From the NCBI GenBank assembly GCA_022842445.1, contig JALHPO010000002.1, positions 496,001 through 560,000 on the forward strand: a stretch of DNA of 64,000 nt. Direction: 5' to 3'. The notes under the pieces are model-generated. The model did no database searches and had not been told where the DNA came from. It was given only the letters and a program-made list of their open reading frames with translations. This document shows, piece by piece, positions 34,121-42,369 of the stretch (its first letter is position 1; each line of letters opens with the position of its first letter). Made by a program: the position numbers and the translations under genes. Source of the DNA: Nitrospira sp. GTDB lineage: Bacteria; Nitrospirota; Nitrospiria; Nitrospirales; Nitrospiraceae.

Positions 34121-34890
34121 TACCACACCTTCCAGGGCGCAGAGCCGGACCGCCAGCACTCTTCCAATTGAGTCTTATCGCGTATCGTATCCATCGGACG
34201 CCAAAACCCGCGGTGTTCAAACGCCATCAGCTCACCCATGGACGCAAGCCGATCCAGCGGCGCTCCTTCCCACGGCGTGTGGTCGCCATCGATCAGATCA
34301 ATGGCTTTGGGGGAAAGCACAAAGAATCCGCCGTTGATGAATCCCCCATCGCCGGGCGGCTTCTCTTTGAATCCGGTCACCTGCGCCTCGTCCAGCACGA
34401 GCGCTCCATACCGGCCCGGCGGCACGACCGCGCACACGGTCGCCAGCTTGCCGTGGGATCGGTGGAAGGCAATTTCGGCGCTGACATCAAGATCCGCGAC
34501 TCCATCCCCATACGTGCAGCAGAACGCCTCCTCCCCACGCAGATACCCTGCGACGCGCTTAAGGCGGCCGCCGGTCAAGGTCTGTTCTCCGGTATCCACC
34601 AACGTCACCCGCCACGGCTCGGCATGATTCTGATGGACCTCAACTTTGTTATGCGCGATGTCGATCGTGACATCCGACCGGTACATGAAATAATTGACGA
34701 AGTAATCCTTGATCACGGTTCCCTTGTATCCGAGACACACCACGAAATCGTTGACGCCATGGGCGGAATAGATTTTCATAATGTGCCAGAGGATTGGTTT
34801 TCCCCCGATCTCGACCATCGGCTTCGGTCGAGTTTCTGTCTCTTCACTGAGACGGGATCCAAGACCACCGGCTAGAATGACTGCTTTCAT
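34120..34890 (-). CDS. rfbF: Glucose-1-phosphate cytidylyltransferase
   Basis: Makes CDP-glucose from glucose-1-phosphate and CTP, the first committed step to CDP-deoxysugars. The 256-residue protein has the nucleotidyl-transfer motif AGGLGSRLSEETETRPKPM at the N-terminus, EIGGKPILWHIMKIYS, the CTP-specific FVVCLGYKG and YGDGVADLDV. Length matches the family (about 257). It is the first gene of the CDP-sugar operon in the transcription direction. An inverted repeat lies 20-50 bp upstream. Confidence 0.96.
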   Translation of the reverse strand: MKAVILAGGLGSRLSEETETRPKPMVEIGGKPILWHIMKIYSAHGVNDFVVCLGYKGTVIKDYFVNYFMYRSDVTIDIAHNKVEVHQNHAEPWRVTLVDTGEQTLTGGRLKRVAGYLRGEEAFCCTYGDGVADLDVSAEIAFHRSHGKLATVCAVVPPGRYGALVLDEAQVTGFKEKPPGDGGFINGGFFVLSPKAIDLIDGDHTPWEGAPLDRLASMGELMAFEHRGFWRPMDTIRDKTQLEECWRSGSAPWKVW

Positions 34891-34908
34891 GATGCGTCCT
34901 CACTCCGA

Positions 34909-34938
34909 ATGAAAACCGGGCCCATATCCTGTTTTCAT
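34909..34938. promoter_or_regulatory. Inverted repeat upstream of rfbF (possible operator)
   Basis: ATGAAAAC (34909-34916) and GTTTTCAT (34931-34938) are perfect reverse complements separated by 14 nt, about 20-50 bp upstream of rfbF. A dimeric regulator could bind here, or the RNA could fold; there is no U-run to indicate a terminator. Confidence 0.45.
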
Positions 34939-35058
34939 AGCTACCCTGCAGTCCGATCTCGCCTCGGCCCGTGACACATTGCCTCTTGCTCACAGACAGA
35001 CTTCCGGCAATCGTGACAGCACGGTCTCTGTTTCAGAAGGGATCAGAGCAAAATATGC

Positions 35059-35073
35059 GCCAGACTGTCTGGC
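35059..35073. terminator. Small perfect hairpin after the PilZ gene
   Basis: GCCAGAC, one base, then GTCTGGC makes a 7-bp stem about 90 bp beyond the stop of the minus-strand PilZ gene. On the minus strand it is followed by a short T-rich stretch (GCATATTTTGC), so it may be a weak terminator. The 11-mer GCAAAATATGC occurs twice nearby, at 35048 and 35126. Confidence 0.4.
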
Positions 35074-35162
35074 TTGAATTTCCTGAAGAGATGAGACCCG
35101 ATCCAGGGCACACCGGAATCACTCGGCAAAATATGCCCGGCGGACAGGAAAGAACGATGCGG

Positions 35163-35888
35163 TCAGCGAATAGGAAACACGTCGGCAGACTTTTGAGCGG
35201 TCCACTGCGTAATGGCGTCGCGGACAGAACCACCCCACCCTCGATATTCGATGAATTCCAATCGGTCGAATTGGAATTCGATCCCGATAACATTGGCGTC
35301 GTCTCCGCCTTCTGTATTTTTGACGACCCCTGCCAAGTTTGTGACATGGCCTAAGCTGGGCAGTTCAAATTCCAGATGAATCGTGGCGCCAGGCCTGAGC
35401 CAGACCGGAACCTTTGCCAACGCGATGCTGCACCCGCCCAGACTGAGATCTTTGACAAGCCCTCCTGCATAGTCCGCCGGTGACAAGACCGATACGGCGT
35501 GGGACCCGAAATCCGCCCTCGTCAGCAGGGCCGGCTCGCTGGATGAGACACGCGCATGCTTGCGCAAGTGCATCTCTTCCACGGTCTTGGGAAACGCAAG
35601 AAACAAGATCGGCACCGGCGCCAAGAGCAGATCCCGAATCGCAGTCTTGTAACCGACCAGCTTTCCCTCGAACAGATAACTGACCGTACAGGATGTGCCT
35701 GCCAGAATATCGGTCGTATGATTGAGCTGCGACGGCAATTCACACACCAGCCACGCATGTTCTTTCCAGCCCAGCAACGTACTGCCGTACATGACCTTCT
35801 GCTGATCAAGCGAGAGTGAGATCTTGAGCGGCAACCCGACGCTCAAAAACGACGTTGATACGGGTGTGGATGTCATGACCTCATTCAT
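35163..35888 (-). CDS. YcgR-like flagellar brake protein (PilZN plus PilZ)
   Basis: A 241-residue protein. The N-terminal 105 residues form a beta-rich domain like the YcgR N-terminus. The C-terminal PilZ domain has the c-di-GMP motifs LRKHARVS (RxxxR) near residue 109 and DLSLGGCSI (DxSxxG) near residue 146. YcgR proteins bind c-di-GMP and slow the motor by contacting FliG/FliM or MotA. It overlaps the HD-GYP gene by ATGA, so the receptor and a c-di-GMP phosphodiesterase are made together, probably from the sigma-28-like promoter at 37198-37224. Confidence 0.85.
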   Translation of the reverse strand: MNEVMTSTPVSTSFLSVGLPLKISLSLDQQKVMYGSTLLGWKEHAWLVCELPSQLNHTTDILAGTSCTVSYLFEGKLVGYKTAIRDLLLAPVPILFLAFPKTVEEMHLRKHARVSSSEPALLTRADFGSHAVSVLSPADYAGGLVKDLSLGGCSIALAKVPVWLRPGATIHLEFELPSLGHVTNLAGVVKNTEGGDDANVIGIEFQFDRLEFIEYRGWGGSVRDAITQWTAQKSADVFPIR

Positions 35889-37123
35889 GCCGCCTCCTTA
35901 TTCAGATAGAGAGTTGGATCGATCCCGCTGCTGCACGGATCTTTGACGGCAGTGATGCTCCGCCGGGGTGACACCGCCTGCTGCGAGAGATCCACCTCTT
36001 CGGGACTCGACCGGACCGTATTCCCCGCGCTCTTCACGATCAGTACGAACGGTTCCAATGGCGCACCACGGTTTGTCTTCTGAACAATGGCCGTCTCGCC
36101 GCTGTCTAGTTCGACGACCGAACCGACGGGATACACGCCCACGACATGAATGAATCGTTCCACCACCGAGGAATCCAGATGCCCTTCCAGCGCCAGTCGA
36201 TAGAGAAACTGCAGCGCCTGATGAGGCGTCCGCCCCTTGTGATAGCAGCGGTCGCTCGTGATCGCGTCATAAATATCGACGACGGCGGCGATCAGCCCGA
36301 ATTGACTGAGCTCATCCCTGACCCGCCGCTGAGGATAGCCTGTTCCATCGATCCGCTCATGATGTTCCAGCGCCGGCCGCAAGTAGGTCTCCCCCAGCCC
36401 GGTCGTGCAGGACAGCACTTCAACGCCCCGCAACACATGCTGCTTCATGATTTCCATTTCGTCAGGCTCAAACCGGCCCGGCTTGTTCAAAATCTTGATC
36501 GGAATTTTCATCTTGCCGATATCGTGCAGCAATGTCCCGACTCCGATCTGATGCAACTCCGGTCGATCGAAGCCAAGATCGCGACCCAATGACATCGCCA
36601 GCAGCGAGGTGTTCACGGAGTGGTAAAAGGTATACTCATCAAACTGCTTCAGCCGGGACAGGCTGGTCAAGGCATCGGCGTTGCGGAATACGCTTTCCGT
36701 CATGTCGGACACAACACGATTGACGGAATCCATATTGAGCGCACGCCCCAATCTGACATCGTGCATCGCATCGTGAACAATGGTTTTGGCCGCGGCATAG
36801 ACTTGCCTGGCGATCGGCAGTTCCTCTTCAAACGACACCGCTGTCGTCCCCGATGAAACCGCGTCGCCGATTTTGATCGACTCGACACTGGAAGACTCGA
36901 TGGGCGCACATCGATCGCCCAGCGGCTCCTCAGAGACCGCTGACGCATCGCCGTCGATGGCCACTTCGACCGTTTGAATCCCAAAGGCTTTCAACTGTTC
37001 GATTTGTTCAGATGACGTAATCGCCATACGGTGCCGGAAGAAGGGACTGGTCAGCCAGGATCGATCAATCCTCTCCACACGCATGCCCGGTTGCAATTGA
37101 TCGACCCCTATCCACTTCTTCAT
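35885..37123 (-). CDS. HD-GYP domain c-di-GMP phosphodiesterase
   Basis: A 412-residue protein with an N-terminal DUF3391-like domain (MKKWIGVDQLQPGMRVERID) and an HD-GYP domain. Key motifs are intact: HSVNTSLL, the metal-binding HDIGKMKIP near residue 201, HHERIDGTGYPQRR near 254 (the GYP signature) and a downstream DIYDAITSDRCYHKGRT. It should hydrolyse c-di-GMP. The ATG at 37121-37123 opens the conserved N-terminus; an upstream ATG at 37171 is possible. Its promoter (37198-37224) is back to back with that of the plus-strand HD-GYP gene. Confidence 0.92.
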   Translation of the reverse strand: MKKWIGVDQLQPGMRVERIDRSWLTSPFFRHRMAITSSEQIEQLKAFGIQTVEVAIDGDASAVSEEPLGDRCAPIESSSVESIKIGDAVSSGTTAVSFEEELPIARQVYAAAKTIVHDAMHDVRLGRALNMDSVNRVVSDMTESVFRNADALTSLSRLKQFDEYTFYHSVNTSLLAMSLGRDLGFDRPELHQIGVGTLLHDIGKMKIPIKILNKPGRFEPDEMEIMKQHVLRGVEVLSCTTGLGETYLRPALEHHERIDGTGYPQRRVRDELSQFGLIAAVVDIYDAITSDRCYHKGRTPHQALQFLYRLALEGHLDSSVVERFIHVVGVYPVGSVVELDSGETAIVQKTNRGAPLEPFVLIVKSAGNTVRSSPEEVDLSQQAVSPRRSITAVKDPCSSGIDPTLYLNKEAA

Positions 37124-37197
37124 GGTCTGGGCCTTGTGATTCGCAGCCTTTCGTCGCAATGCCGCATACATAGATGAGACAAACCTTCCCCAGGACG

Positions 37198-37224
37198 CTA
37201 TCGGGAAATACTCGAAAAACTTGA
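37198..37224 (-). promoter_or_regulatory. Sigma-28 promoter for the HD-GYP/PilZ pair
   Basis: Minus strand: TCAAGTTT, an 11-nt spacer, then CCCGATAG. The -35 matches the FliA consensus at 7 of 8 positions, the -10 at 6 of 8. The start point is near 37190, about 67 nt before the ATG at 37123. Confidence 0.75.
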
Positions 37225-37259
37225 GCGCACCGGGTCTTCTGCCCGGCGGCCGTATGCAA

Positions 37260-37286
37260 TCAAGTTCCTCTCACAGCAGCCGATAC
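37260..37286 (+). promoter_or_regulatory. Sigma-28 promoter for the plus-strand HD-GYP/histidine kinase pair
   Basis: Plus strand: TCAAGTTC, an 11-nt spacer, then GCCGATAC (7 of 8 for the -10, 6 of 8 for the -35). The start point is near 37294, about 47 nt before the ATG at 37341. It lies 35 bp from the divergent promoter on the other strand. Confidence 0.8.
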
Positions 37287-37340
37287 ACATGGAGAACGCC
37301 CTACACGCTATTGATTCGTCCTGGTGAGCACTCTCGGCAC

Positions 37341-38594
37341 ATGACAGTGAACGGCCCGCTCAAACACATTTCCATCGGTCAACTGACTCCAGGCATGTTC
37401 ATTGTCGAAGTCGATGTGCCTTGGTATCGCTCTCCATTGCTCTCTCATAAACGGCTGATCCAGGATGCCGAAACCATCCAAGCGATGAAACAGTGCGGGA
37501 TTCGAACCGTGACCATCGATATCAGCAAAGGAGCCGATGTCCGCGCTGATGCAAAGGAAGAACGGCCGGCTAAGATAGAAACAGACTCACGTAGAACCAT
37601 TGCCGCAGAGACGCCCACGCATCCCACGCAAGCGGACACCGGCTCAGTACAAACGCTGTACAGAGATGCGCACGAGACAGTAGAGCGGATATTTGCTCAG
37701 CTTGAACAGGGCGTGACTCCCTCTCACGCCGCAACCAAAGCCGTGGTGTCCAATGTACTGATGCGGATCATTGATGATCGCGCCGCAGTCATGACCCATC
37801 TCGCGCTTCAAAAGCTCAAGCAGTTCGACGATTCATTGGCGACGCACGCGCTCGATACCTGCATCCTGTCACTGGTCGTCGCCGTCGAAATCGGACTCGA
37901 TGAAACGGCACAGGCCCAGCTTGGCACGGGCGCCCTGCTCCATGACGCAGGTTATGCGCGGCTCCCCCGCAACCTGGTCCGGAAACGCCAGACATGCACC
38001 GACAACGAGCGCCTATTACTGCAACAGCACCCTGCCCTGGGAACGCCCCTGCTCACGGAAACAGCCGGATTCGATGCGGCGGTGATCAGGATCGTCGCTG
38101 AACATCATGAGCGCGAAGATGGCAGCGGATTTCCCTCCGGACTGAAGCACGACGGCATTTCCACACTGGCCATGATCGTGGGAATCGTCGACTGGTACGA
38201 CGGGATGGTGAGCCGTCGAGGTGGGCGGGCAGCTATGCTGCCGTCTACCGCGGTCCAGCGGCTGTTCGTAGCGGGACAACGAGGGCAGTTCAAGAACACG
38301 CTCGCCGAATCCGTTATTCGAAGCATCGGCATCTATCCGATCGGGAGTCTGGTCCTCCTGAATACCGGCGAACAAGCGGTGGTCGTCGGAATCAATCCTG
38401 AGCATCGGCTGAAACCGCTCGTCAAGATTATCGCCGGACCGCGGGGAGAGTCGCATGTGACTCCCATGCCGACCGACCTCGCCGCGCAGACGCAGGACCG
38501 AAAGGCGCGTGCCGTGCTGCGTGGGCTCGATCCAGTCCAGGAGCATGTCAACATTGCCCTGTATCTCGATGAGATCTCATCGGAGGCAGCCTGA
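37341..38594 (+). CDS. HD-GYP-related protein with altered catalytic motif
   Basis: A 417-residue paralogue of the minus-strand HD-GYP protein. It has the same N-terminal DUF3391-like start (HISIGQLTPGMFIVEVDVPW) and a C-terminal HD domain. The HD pair is kept (LLHDAGYARLP, near residue 199) but the conserved lysine of HDxGK is replaced by tyrosine. GYP is replaced by GFP in EHHEREDGSGFPSGL. The metal ligands HD and HH remain, so weak activity or a receptor role is possible. The stop overlaps the kinase start as TGATG, coupling the two. The ATG at 37341 begins the conserved domain. Confidence 0.85.
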   Translation: MTVNGPLKHISIGQLTPGMFIVEVDVPWYRSPLLSHKRLIQDAETIQAMKQCGIRTVTIDISKGADVRADAKEERPAKIETDSRRTIAAETPTHPTQADTGSVQTLYRDAHETVERIFAQLEQGVTPSHAATKAVVSNVLMRIIDDRAAVMTHLALQKLKQFDDSLATHALDTCILSLVVAVEIGLDETAQAQLGTGALLHDAGYARLPRNLVRKRQTCTDNERLLLQQHPALGTPLLTETAGFDAAVIRIVAEHHEREDGSGFPSGLKHDGISTLAMIVGIVDWYDGMVSRRGGRAAMLPSTAVQRLFVAGQRGQFKNTLAESVIRSIGIYPIGSLVLLNTGEQAVVVGINPEHRLKPLVKIIAGPRGESHVTPMPTDLAAQTQDRKARAVLRGLDPVQEHVNIALYLDEISSEAA

Positions 38595-41422
38595 TGACAC
38601 AACAGCATCCAGAACAACGCGCGGCCCTGCCTCACCCGGTTGCTCCGGCTGCCGCGCCGGCCATGACCGGCGTCCTGGACGGTCTTCCGTTCGGAGTGGT
38701 GCTGCTGAACAACGGATTCCTGATTCAGGGGATTAATGCAGAAGGCGCGCGGTTGCTCGGACGGCAGCAGTCCTCTCTGTTCGGCGCATCGTTTCCTGAA
38801 ATCTGGTCTGCCCTGACAGAATCGGATGCCGCTGCCGTGACGGGCCGATTGCGCACCGTCGCTGAGACACATGAGCCGGTGCCTCATACTCACACCCGCT
38901 GCCGCCTCGGAACAGCCGCCTCCATCCCTGTCGAATGGACATGCCAGGCGATCGCTCAGGAAGGACGGCCCGGCCTGATGATCGGCCTTCGCGATTGTTC
39001 CCAGGAGGAACAGCTCCAGGAAGAACGCAATCGCCTGGCGGCCATTGCAGAGGAAACCCCGTCCCCCATCATCGAGATGGATCGGCATGGGCAGGTGCTC
39101 TACGCAAATCCGGCCATGATCACCTGGCTCACGACATTGGGCTACAACGCCGACGGGATTCCGTGCATCGCGCCGCAGGACCTCCTACAGGTGGTGGCCC
39201 GATGTCTCCAATCCGGCGAATCCGTACGAGGATTGGAAGTCTGCCTTCCTGAAGGCAGTTTCTCATGGACCTTTTGTCCTGTCACAACCCACGGGCTCGT
39301 TCGCGGCTATGCGCTTGATATCACCGGAATCTATGCGGCGCAACAGGAGCTGCGCCGCACTGCCGATCAGCTGCAGGAAAAAAACCGACAGCTCGACAAC
39401 GCATTAGCCGACGCCCAGGAATCCGTGCAGACGAAGGCGGCATTTCTCGCGACGATGAGCCACGAGCTTCGCACTCCGATGAACGGCGTCATCGGGATGA
39501 CCAGCCTGCTGATAGAAACTCCACTGTCGCCCGAACAACGGTCCTATGCAGACACCATTCGCCAATGCGGCGAGGCGCTGCTTTCCCTCATCAACAACGT
39601 GCTCGAATGCTGCAAGATCGAAGCCGGCAAGGTTGAACTGGAACACATCGACTTCAATCTCCGCACTGCCGTCGAAGATGTGCTGGGTCAATTTGCGGAA
39701 CGAGCCGAAGCGAAGGGGCTTGAATTGACGGGGTTAGTCCACGCAGCGGTTCCCACAGCCCTGCGCGGCGATCCCGGCCGCCTGCGCCAAATCCTGACTA
39801 ATCTGGTCGGCAATGCCCTGAAGTTCACTGACAAAGGTGAAGTCACATTGCAGGCCTACCTGGAGAAAGACTCACCGGGTCATTCGCTCATTCGATTTGA
39901 AGTCGTCGACAGCGGCATCGGGATTGCACCGGAGGTGCAGGCCAAATTGTTCAGCCCCTTCGTTCAAGCGGACAGTTCAACCACCAGAAAATATGGCGGC
40001 ACCGGTCTGGGGCTGTCGATTTCGAAACAGCTGGTCGAACTCATGGGAGGTCAGATCGGCATCAACAGTACTGCGGGGCAAGGCAGTACTTTTTGGTGCA
40101 CGATCGGTTTCGCCAAGCAAGCCGACGCGCCGAGCGCCATCCTCCCTTTGGGTGACCTGCATGGGCGCCGGATTCTGATTGTGGACGACAATGAATCGAA
40201 CCGCCTGATCCTCCGCCATCTCGTGACCGGGTGGGGGATGCTCGCGGACATGGCGGAGAATGCGGCCGACGCCTTGCGTCAGGTCATGGAGGCGCATGCC
40301 CGTGGGATTTCTTATGACCTGGCGATCCTGGACGTTATGATGCCCGGGAAAGACGGCCTGGAACTCGCCCGCGAGTTCCGCCAACATCCGGCTGCCGCAG
40401 GCATACGAATCGTGGTACTGACGTCGCTGCTCCAGCGGGGCCACGCCGAGCAGGCCCGACAGGTCGGCGCAATGGGCTATCTGCCAAAACCGGCCCGCCA
40501 TGATCAATTACGCGAGTGCCTCCGTACGGTCCTCGGCATCGCACGCGTCGAGAGAGAGGAGACCCGGCCCGCCGATCACGTATCGCCCCAGCTGGTCACC
40601 AGGCACAGCTTGGCCGACAACCTGCCGCGGCAGCGCATTCTGATCGTCGAAGACAACCTCATCAACCAGAAACTTGCCGTCCGTATGGCGGAAAAATTAG
40701 GCTATCATCCGGATGTCGTCGGCAACGGGAAGGAAGCGCTGGCCGCCTTAGCAAAAGAGGACTATGCGCTGGTCCTCATGGATTGTCAGATGCCGGTCAT
40801 GGATGGATTCGAAGCGACCCGCCTGATCCGGGAACGTGAAACAGCCACCCGCTCCGGACGACAGACCTCGCACATGCCGATCATTGCCGTGACGGCCAAC
40901 GCCATGCAGGGGGATCGCGAGCACTGTCTGGCAGCCGGCATGGACGACTATCTGGCCAAACCGATTCAACTGGACACACTGCGCGCAGTGCTCCACCGAT
41001 GGGCTGCGCCGCCTGCAACCGTCGACGCGCCTCCCTCCCCGGCACAATGCGATGATCGAGGGATCTTCGATGCCGCCCAAATGTTTCACAACATCGGCGA
41101 GGATCACGAGCTCTTTGCGCAGCTGGTCGTGCTGTTTCTCGACCGGCACCAGACCATGCTGGCGGCGATCAAGGAAGGATTGATCAGCGCCGATGCGCTC
41201 GCGGTCAAACATGCGGCCCATGCGTTGAAAGGCACAGCCAGTAATTTGTGTGCGTCGGAGGTCGCCCTGGCGGCAAGCCGTCTCGAAGCCGTCGGCCATC
41301 TGGGCGCCTTGCGCGACGCGCCACCGGTCTATGCGCAATTGGAAATGGAACTACTCCGGCTCGTCCGCGTGCTCGACCGCTACCGGCAGGGGTACAATAC
41401 CGTCACACAATCGGCAGCATGA
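38594..41422 (+). CDS. Hybrid sensor histidine kinase (PAS-PAS-HisKA-HATPase-REC-REC-HPt)
   Basis: A 942-residue BarA-like hybrid kinase with no membrane segment. Domains: PAS-like (residues about 25-140) and a second PAS (about 145-260), coiled coil, HisKA with phospho-His in SHELRTPMNGVIG near 290, HATPase (LRQILTNLVGNALKFTDKGE; GGTGLGLSISKQL), REC1 (DDNESNRLIL; LDVMMPGKDG, Asp near 579), REC2 (EDNLINQK; MDCQMPVMDGFEATR, Asp near 729), and HPt (AHALKGTASNLC, His near 876). This is a complete phosphorelay in one chain, lacking only the output regulator. It is co-expressed with the HD-GYP-like protein, probably under sigma-28. The signal is unknown. Confidence 0.94.
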   Translation: MTQQHPEQRAALPHPVAPAAAPAMTGVLDGLPFGVVLLNNGFLIQGINAEGARLLGRQQSSLFGASFPEIWSALTESDAAAVTGRLRTVAETHEPVPHTHTRCRLGTAASIPVEWTCQAIAQEGRPGLMIGLRDCSQEEQLQEERNRLAAIAEETPSPIIEMDRHGQVLYANPAMITWLTTLGYNADGIPCIAPQDLLQVVARCLQSGESVRGLEVCLPEGSFSWTFCPVTTHGLVRGYALDITGIYAAQQELRRTADQLQEKNRQLDNALADAQESVQTKAAFLATMSHELRTPMNGVIGMTSLLIETPLSPEQRSYADTIRQCGEALLSLINNVLECCKIEAGKVELEHIDFNLRTAVEDVLGQFAERAEAKGLELTGLVHAAVPTALRGDPGRLRQILTNLVGNALKFTDKGEVTLQAYLEKDSPGHSLIRFEVVDSGIGIAPEVQAKLFSPFVQADSSTTRKYGGTGLGLSISKQLVELMGGQIGINSTAGQGSTFWCTIGFAKQADAPSAILPLGDLHGRRILIVDDNESNRLILRHLVTGWGMLADMAENAADALRQVMEAHARGISYDLAILDVMMPGKDGLELAREFRQHPAAAGIRIVVLTSLLQRGHAEQARQVGAMGYLPKPARHDQLRECLRTVLGIARVEREETRPADHVSPQLVTRHSLADNLPRQRILIVEDNLINQKLAVRMAEKLGYHPDVVGNGKEALAALAKEDYALVLMDCQMPVMDGFEATRLIRERETATRSGRQTSHMPIIAVTANAMQGDREHCLAAGMDDYLAKPIQLDTLRAVLHRWAAPPATVDAPPSPAQCDDRGIFDAAQMFHNIGEDHELFAQLVVLFLDRHQTMLAAIKEGLISADALAVKHAAHALKGTASNLCASEVALAASRLEAVGHLGALRDAPPVYAQLEMELLRLVRVLDRYRQGYNTVTQSAA

Positions 41423-41423
41423 C

Positions 41424-41440
41424 GATGCGCCTCGCGCATC
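41424..41440 (+). terminator. Hairpin after the hybrid kinase gene
   Basis: GATGCGC, loop CTC, GCGCATC is a perfect 7-bp stem starting 2 bp after the kinase stop. There is no U-run, so it may be a weak terminator or RNA-stabilising hairpin. Confidence 0.4.
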
Positions 41441-41443
41441 TAC

Positions 41444-41572
41444 AAGACTCGTGAGATGGCCAAGGCCGAGATCTAGGAGTACATCAAAATGTTTTATAAT
41501 CCCACCCATCGGCACAGCCATCAGAGTGGTGTCAGTCCGGAGGCATTTGAAGCCATGTCACAACAGGCTTAA
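41444..41572 (+). pseudogene. IS3-family transposase OrfB C-terminal relic
   Basis: Reading the plus strand in the frame of the stop at 41570-41572 gives TREMAKAEI, an in-frame TAG, then EYIKMFYNPTHRHSHQSGVS and PEAFEAMSQQA. This is the typical last 40 residues of IS3-type OrfB transposases (EYIEMFYN...RRHS...SPEAFE). The N-terminal part is missing and one internal stop is present. About 8-25 bp after the stop, GAGTCCAGAAAAGTCTGGGA resembles an IS3-type terminal inverted repeat. It marks a past insertion between the kinase gene and fliW. Confidence 0.85.
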
Positions 41573-41661
41573 AGATGAGTCCAGAAAAGTCTGGGAGATC
41601 CATACGTGAAGCCGCCAACCATCGTTACGCCTTACCTAATTGTAGGTTATGAGGTAGTCAA

Positions 41662-42087
41662 TCAATTGAGGATTTCATGAAGGCGCTTTAACTCATCCTG
41701 AAAGCCCTTATCTGTAGATGAGACAAGATGATCCTTGAGTCTCTTGATCCAAGCTTGCCCTTCTGATGGGTCCTGCAAATCCTCGATGTACAACTCTGCC
41801 AAGGATTGTGCGATCTCTTTCAAATTGGAAATGTCCCGTGAGGCTTCAGCGAGTGCGTAAGCTTGTCTGAGAAGCGCTAATTGTTCCTTCGTATCAAAAA
41901 CATAGTCCGCGCGAGTCGCTAGAATACTAGGCAGCACACCATACTTCGCCTCAAGCTCATCAAGACACTGAAGAAGTTGGTTTGTGTAGATGTTCTCTTC
42001 CGATTCTGCCTCGGCGTTGACGATCTTCAAACTTAGCTCATGAACCATGTCCCAATCTTCACTGCTGATGCCGTCAGAGGTAGACAT
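41662..42087 (-). CDS. Uncharacterised acidic helical protein next to an IS relic
   Basis: A 141-residue acidic, helical, soluble protein. It contains LDELEAKYGVLPSILATRADYV and a region with TPR-like spacing (LALLRQAYALAEASRDISNL). I do not recognise the family. Base composition is clearly lower in GC than the flanking flagellar genes. It lies beside the IS3 relic and interrupts the otherwise flagellar order, so it was probably acquired horizontally. Start uncertain: ATG 42087 or 42120; neither has a good ribosome site. The 282 bp between it and fliW show nothing recognisable. Small immunity-type or repeat proteins look similar, but no toxin is present. Confidence 0.65.
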   Translation of the reverse strand: MSTSDGISSEDWDMVHELSLKIVNAEAESEENIYTNQLLQCLDELEAKYGVLPSILATRADYVFDTKEQLALLRQAYALAEASRDISNLKEIAQSLAELYIEDLQDPSEGQAWIKRLKDHLVSSTDKGFQDELKRLHEILN

Positions 42088-42369
42088 TGGAATAGTCAGT
42101 ATAGGTGGCAAGTGGCACAAACCAAACGATGGTACTTCTTACAGGCAATTTGCACAGGAAATCAGTGTCAGGTCTTGCAATCACACATGGCTCGGCTTCC
42201 AGCGGAAGTCTCACCTAACCGTCAGCCAGAATTCTACCGGGAACGCGGAGCCTGTCAATCGCTCCGCACATCATGACATAGCCTGCGAATCAGCGGATCG
42301 TCCGCATCGCGACGGTCATCGCACCGGACACGTGGACGGGATAGCCCGATCAAGAGACTGCGGCTGAGG

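Noticed and set aside
30371-34890. Rhamnose synthesis, suggested by the RmlC-like protein
   Set aside because: No rmlA, rmlB or rmlD is present; the neighbours are rfbF and rfbG, so a CDP-linked sugar is more likely.
41662-42087. Toxin-antitoxin or immunity gene
   Set aside because: The protein is small and beside an IS relic, but no partner gene or known motif was seen, so it is left as uncharacterised.
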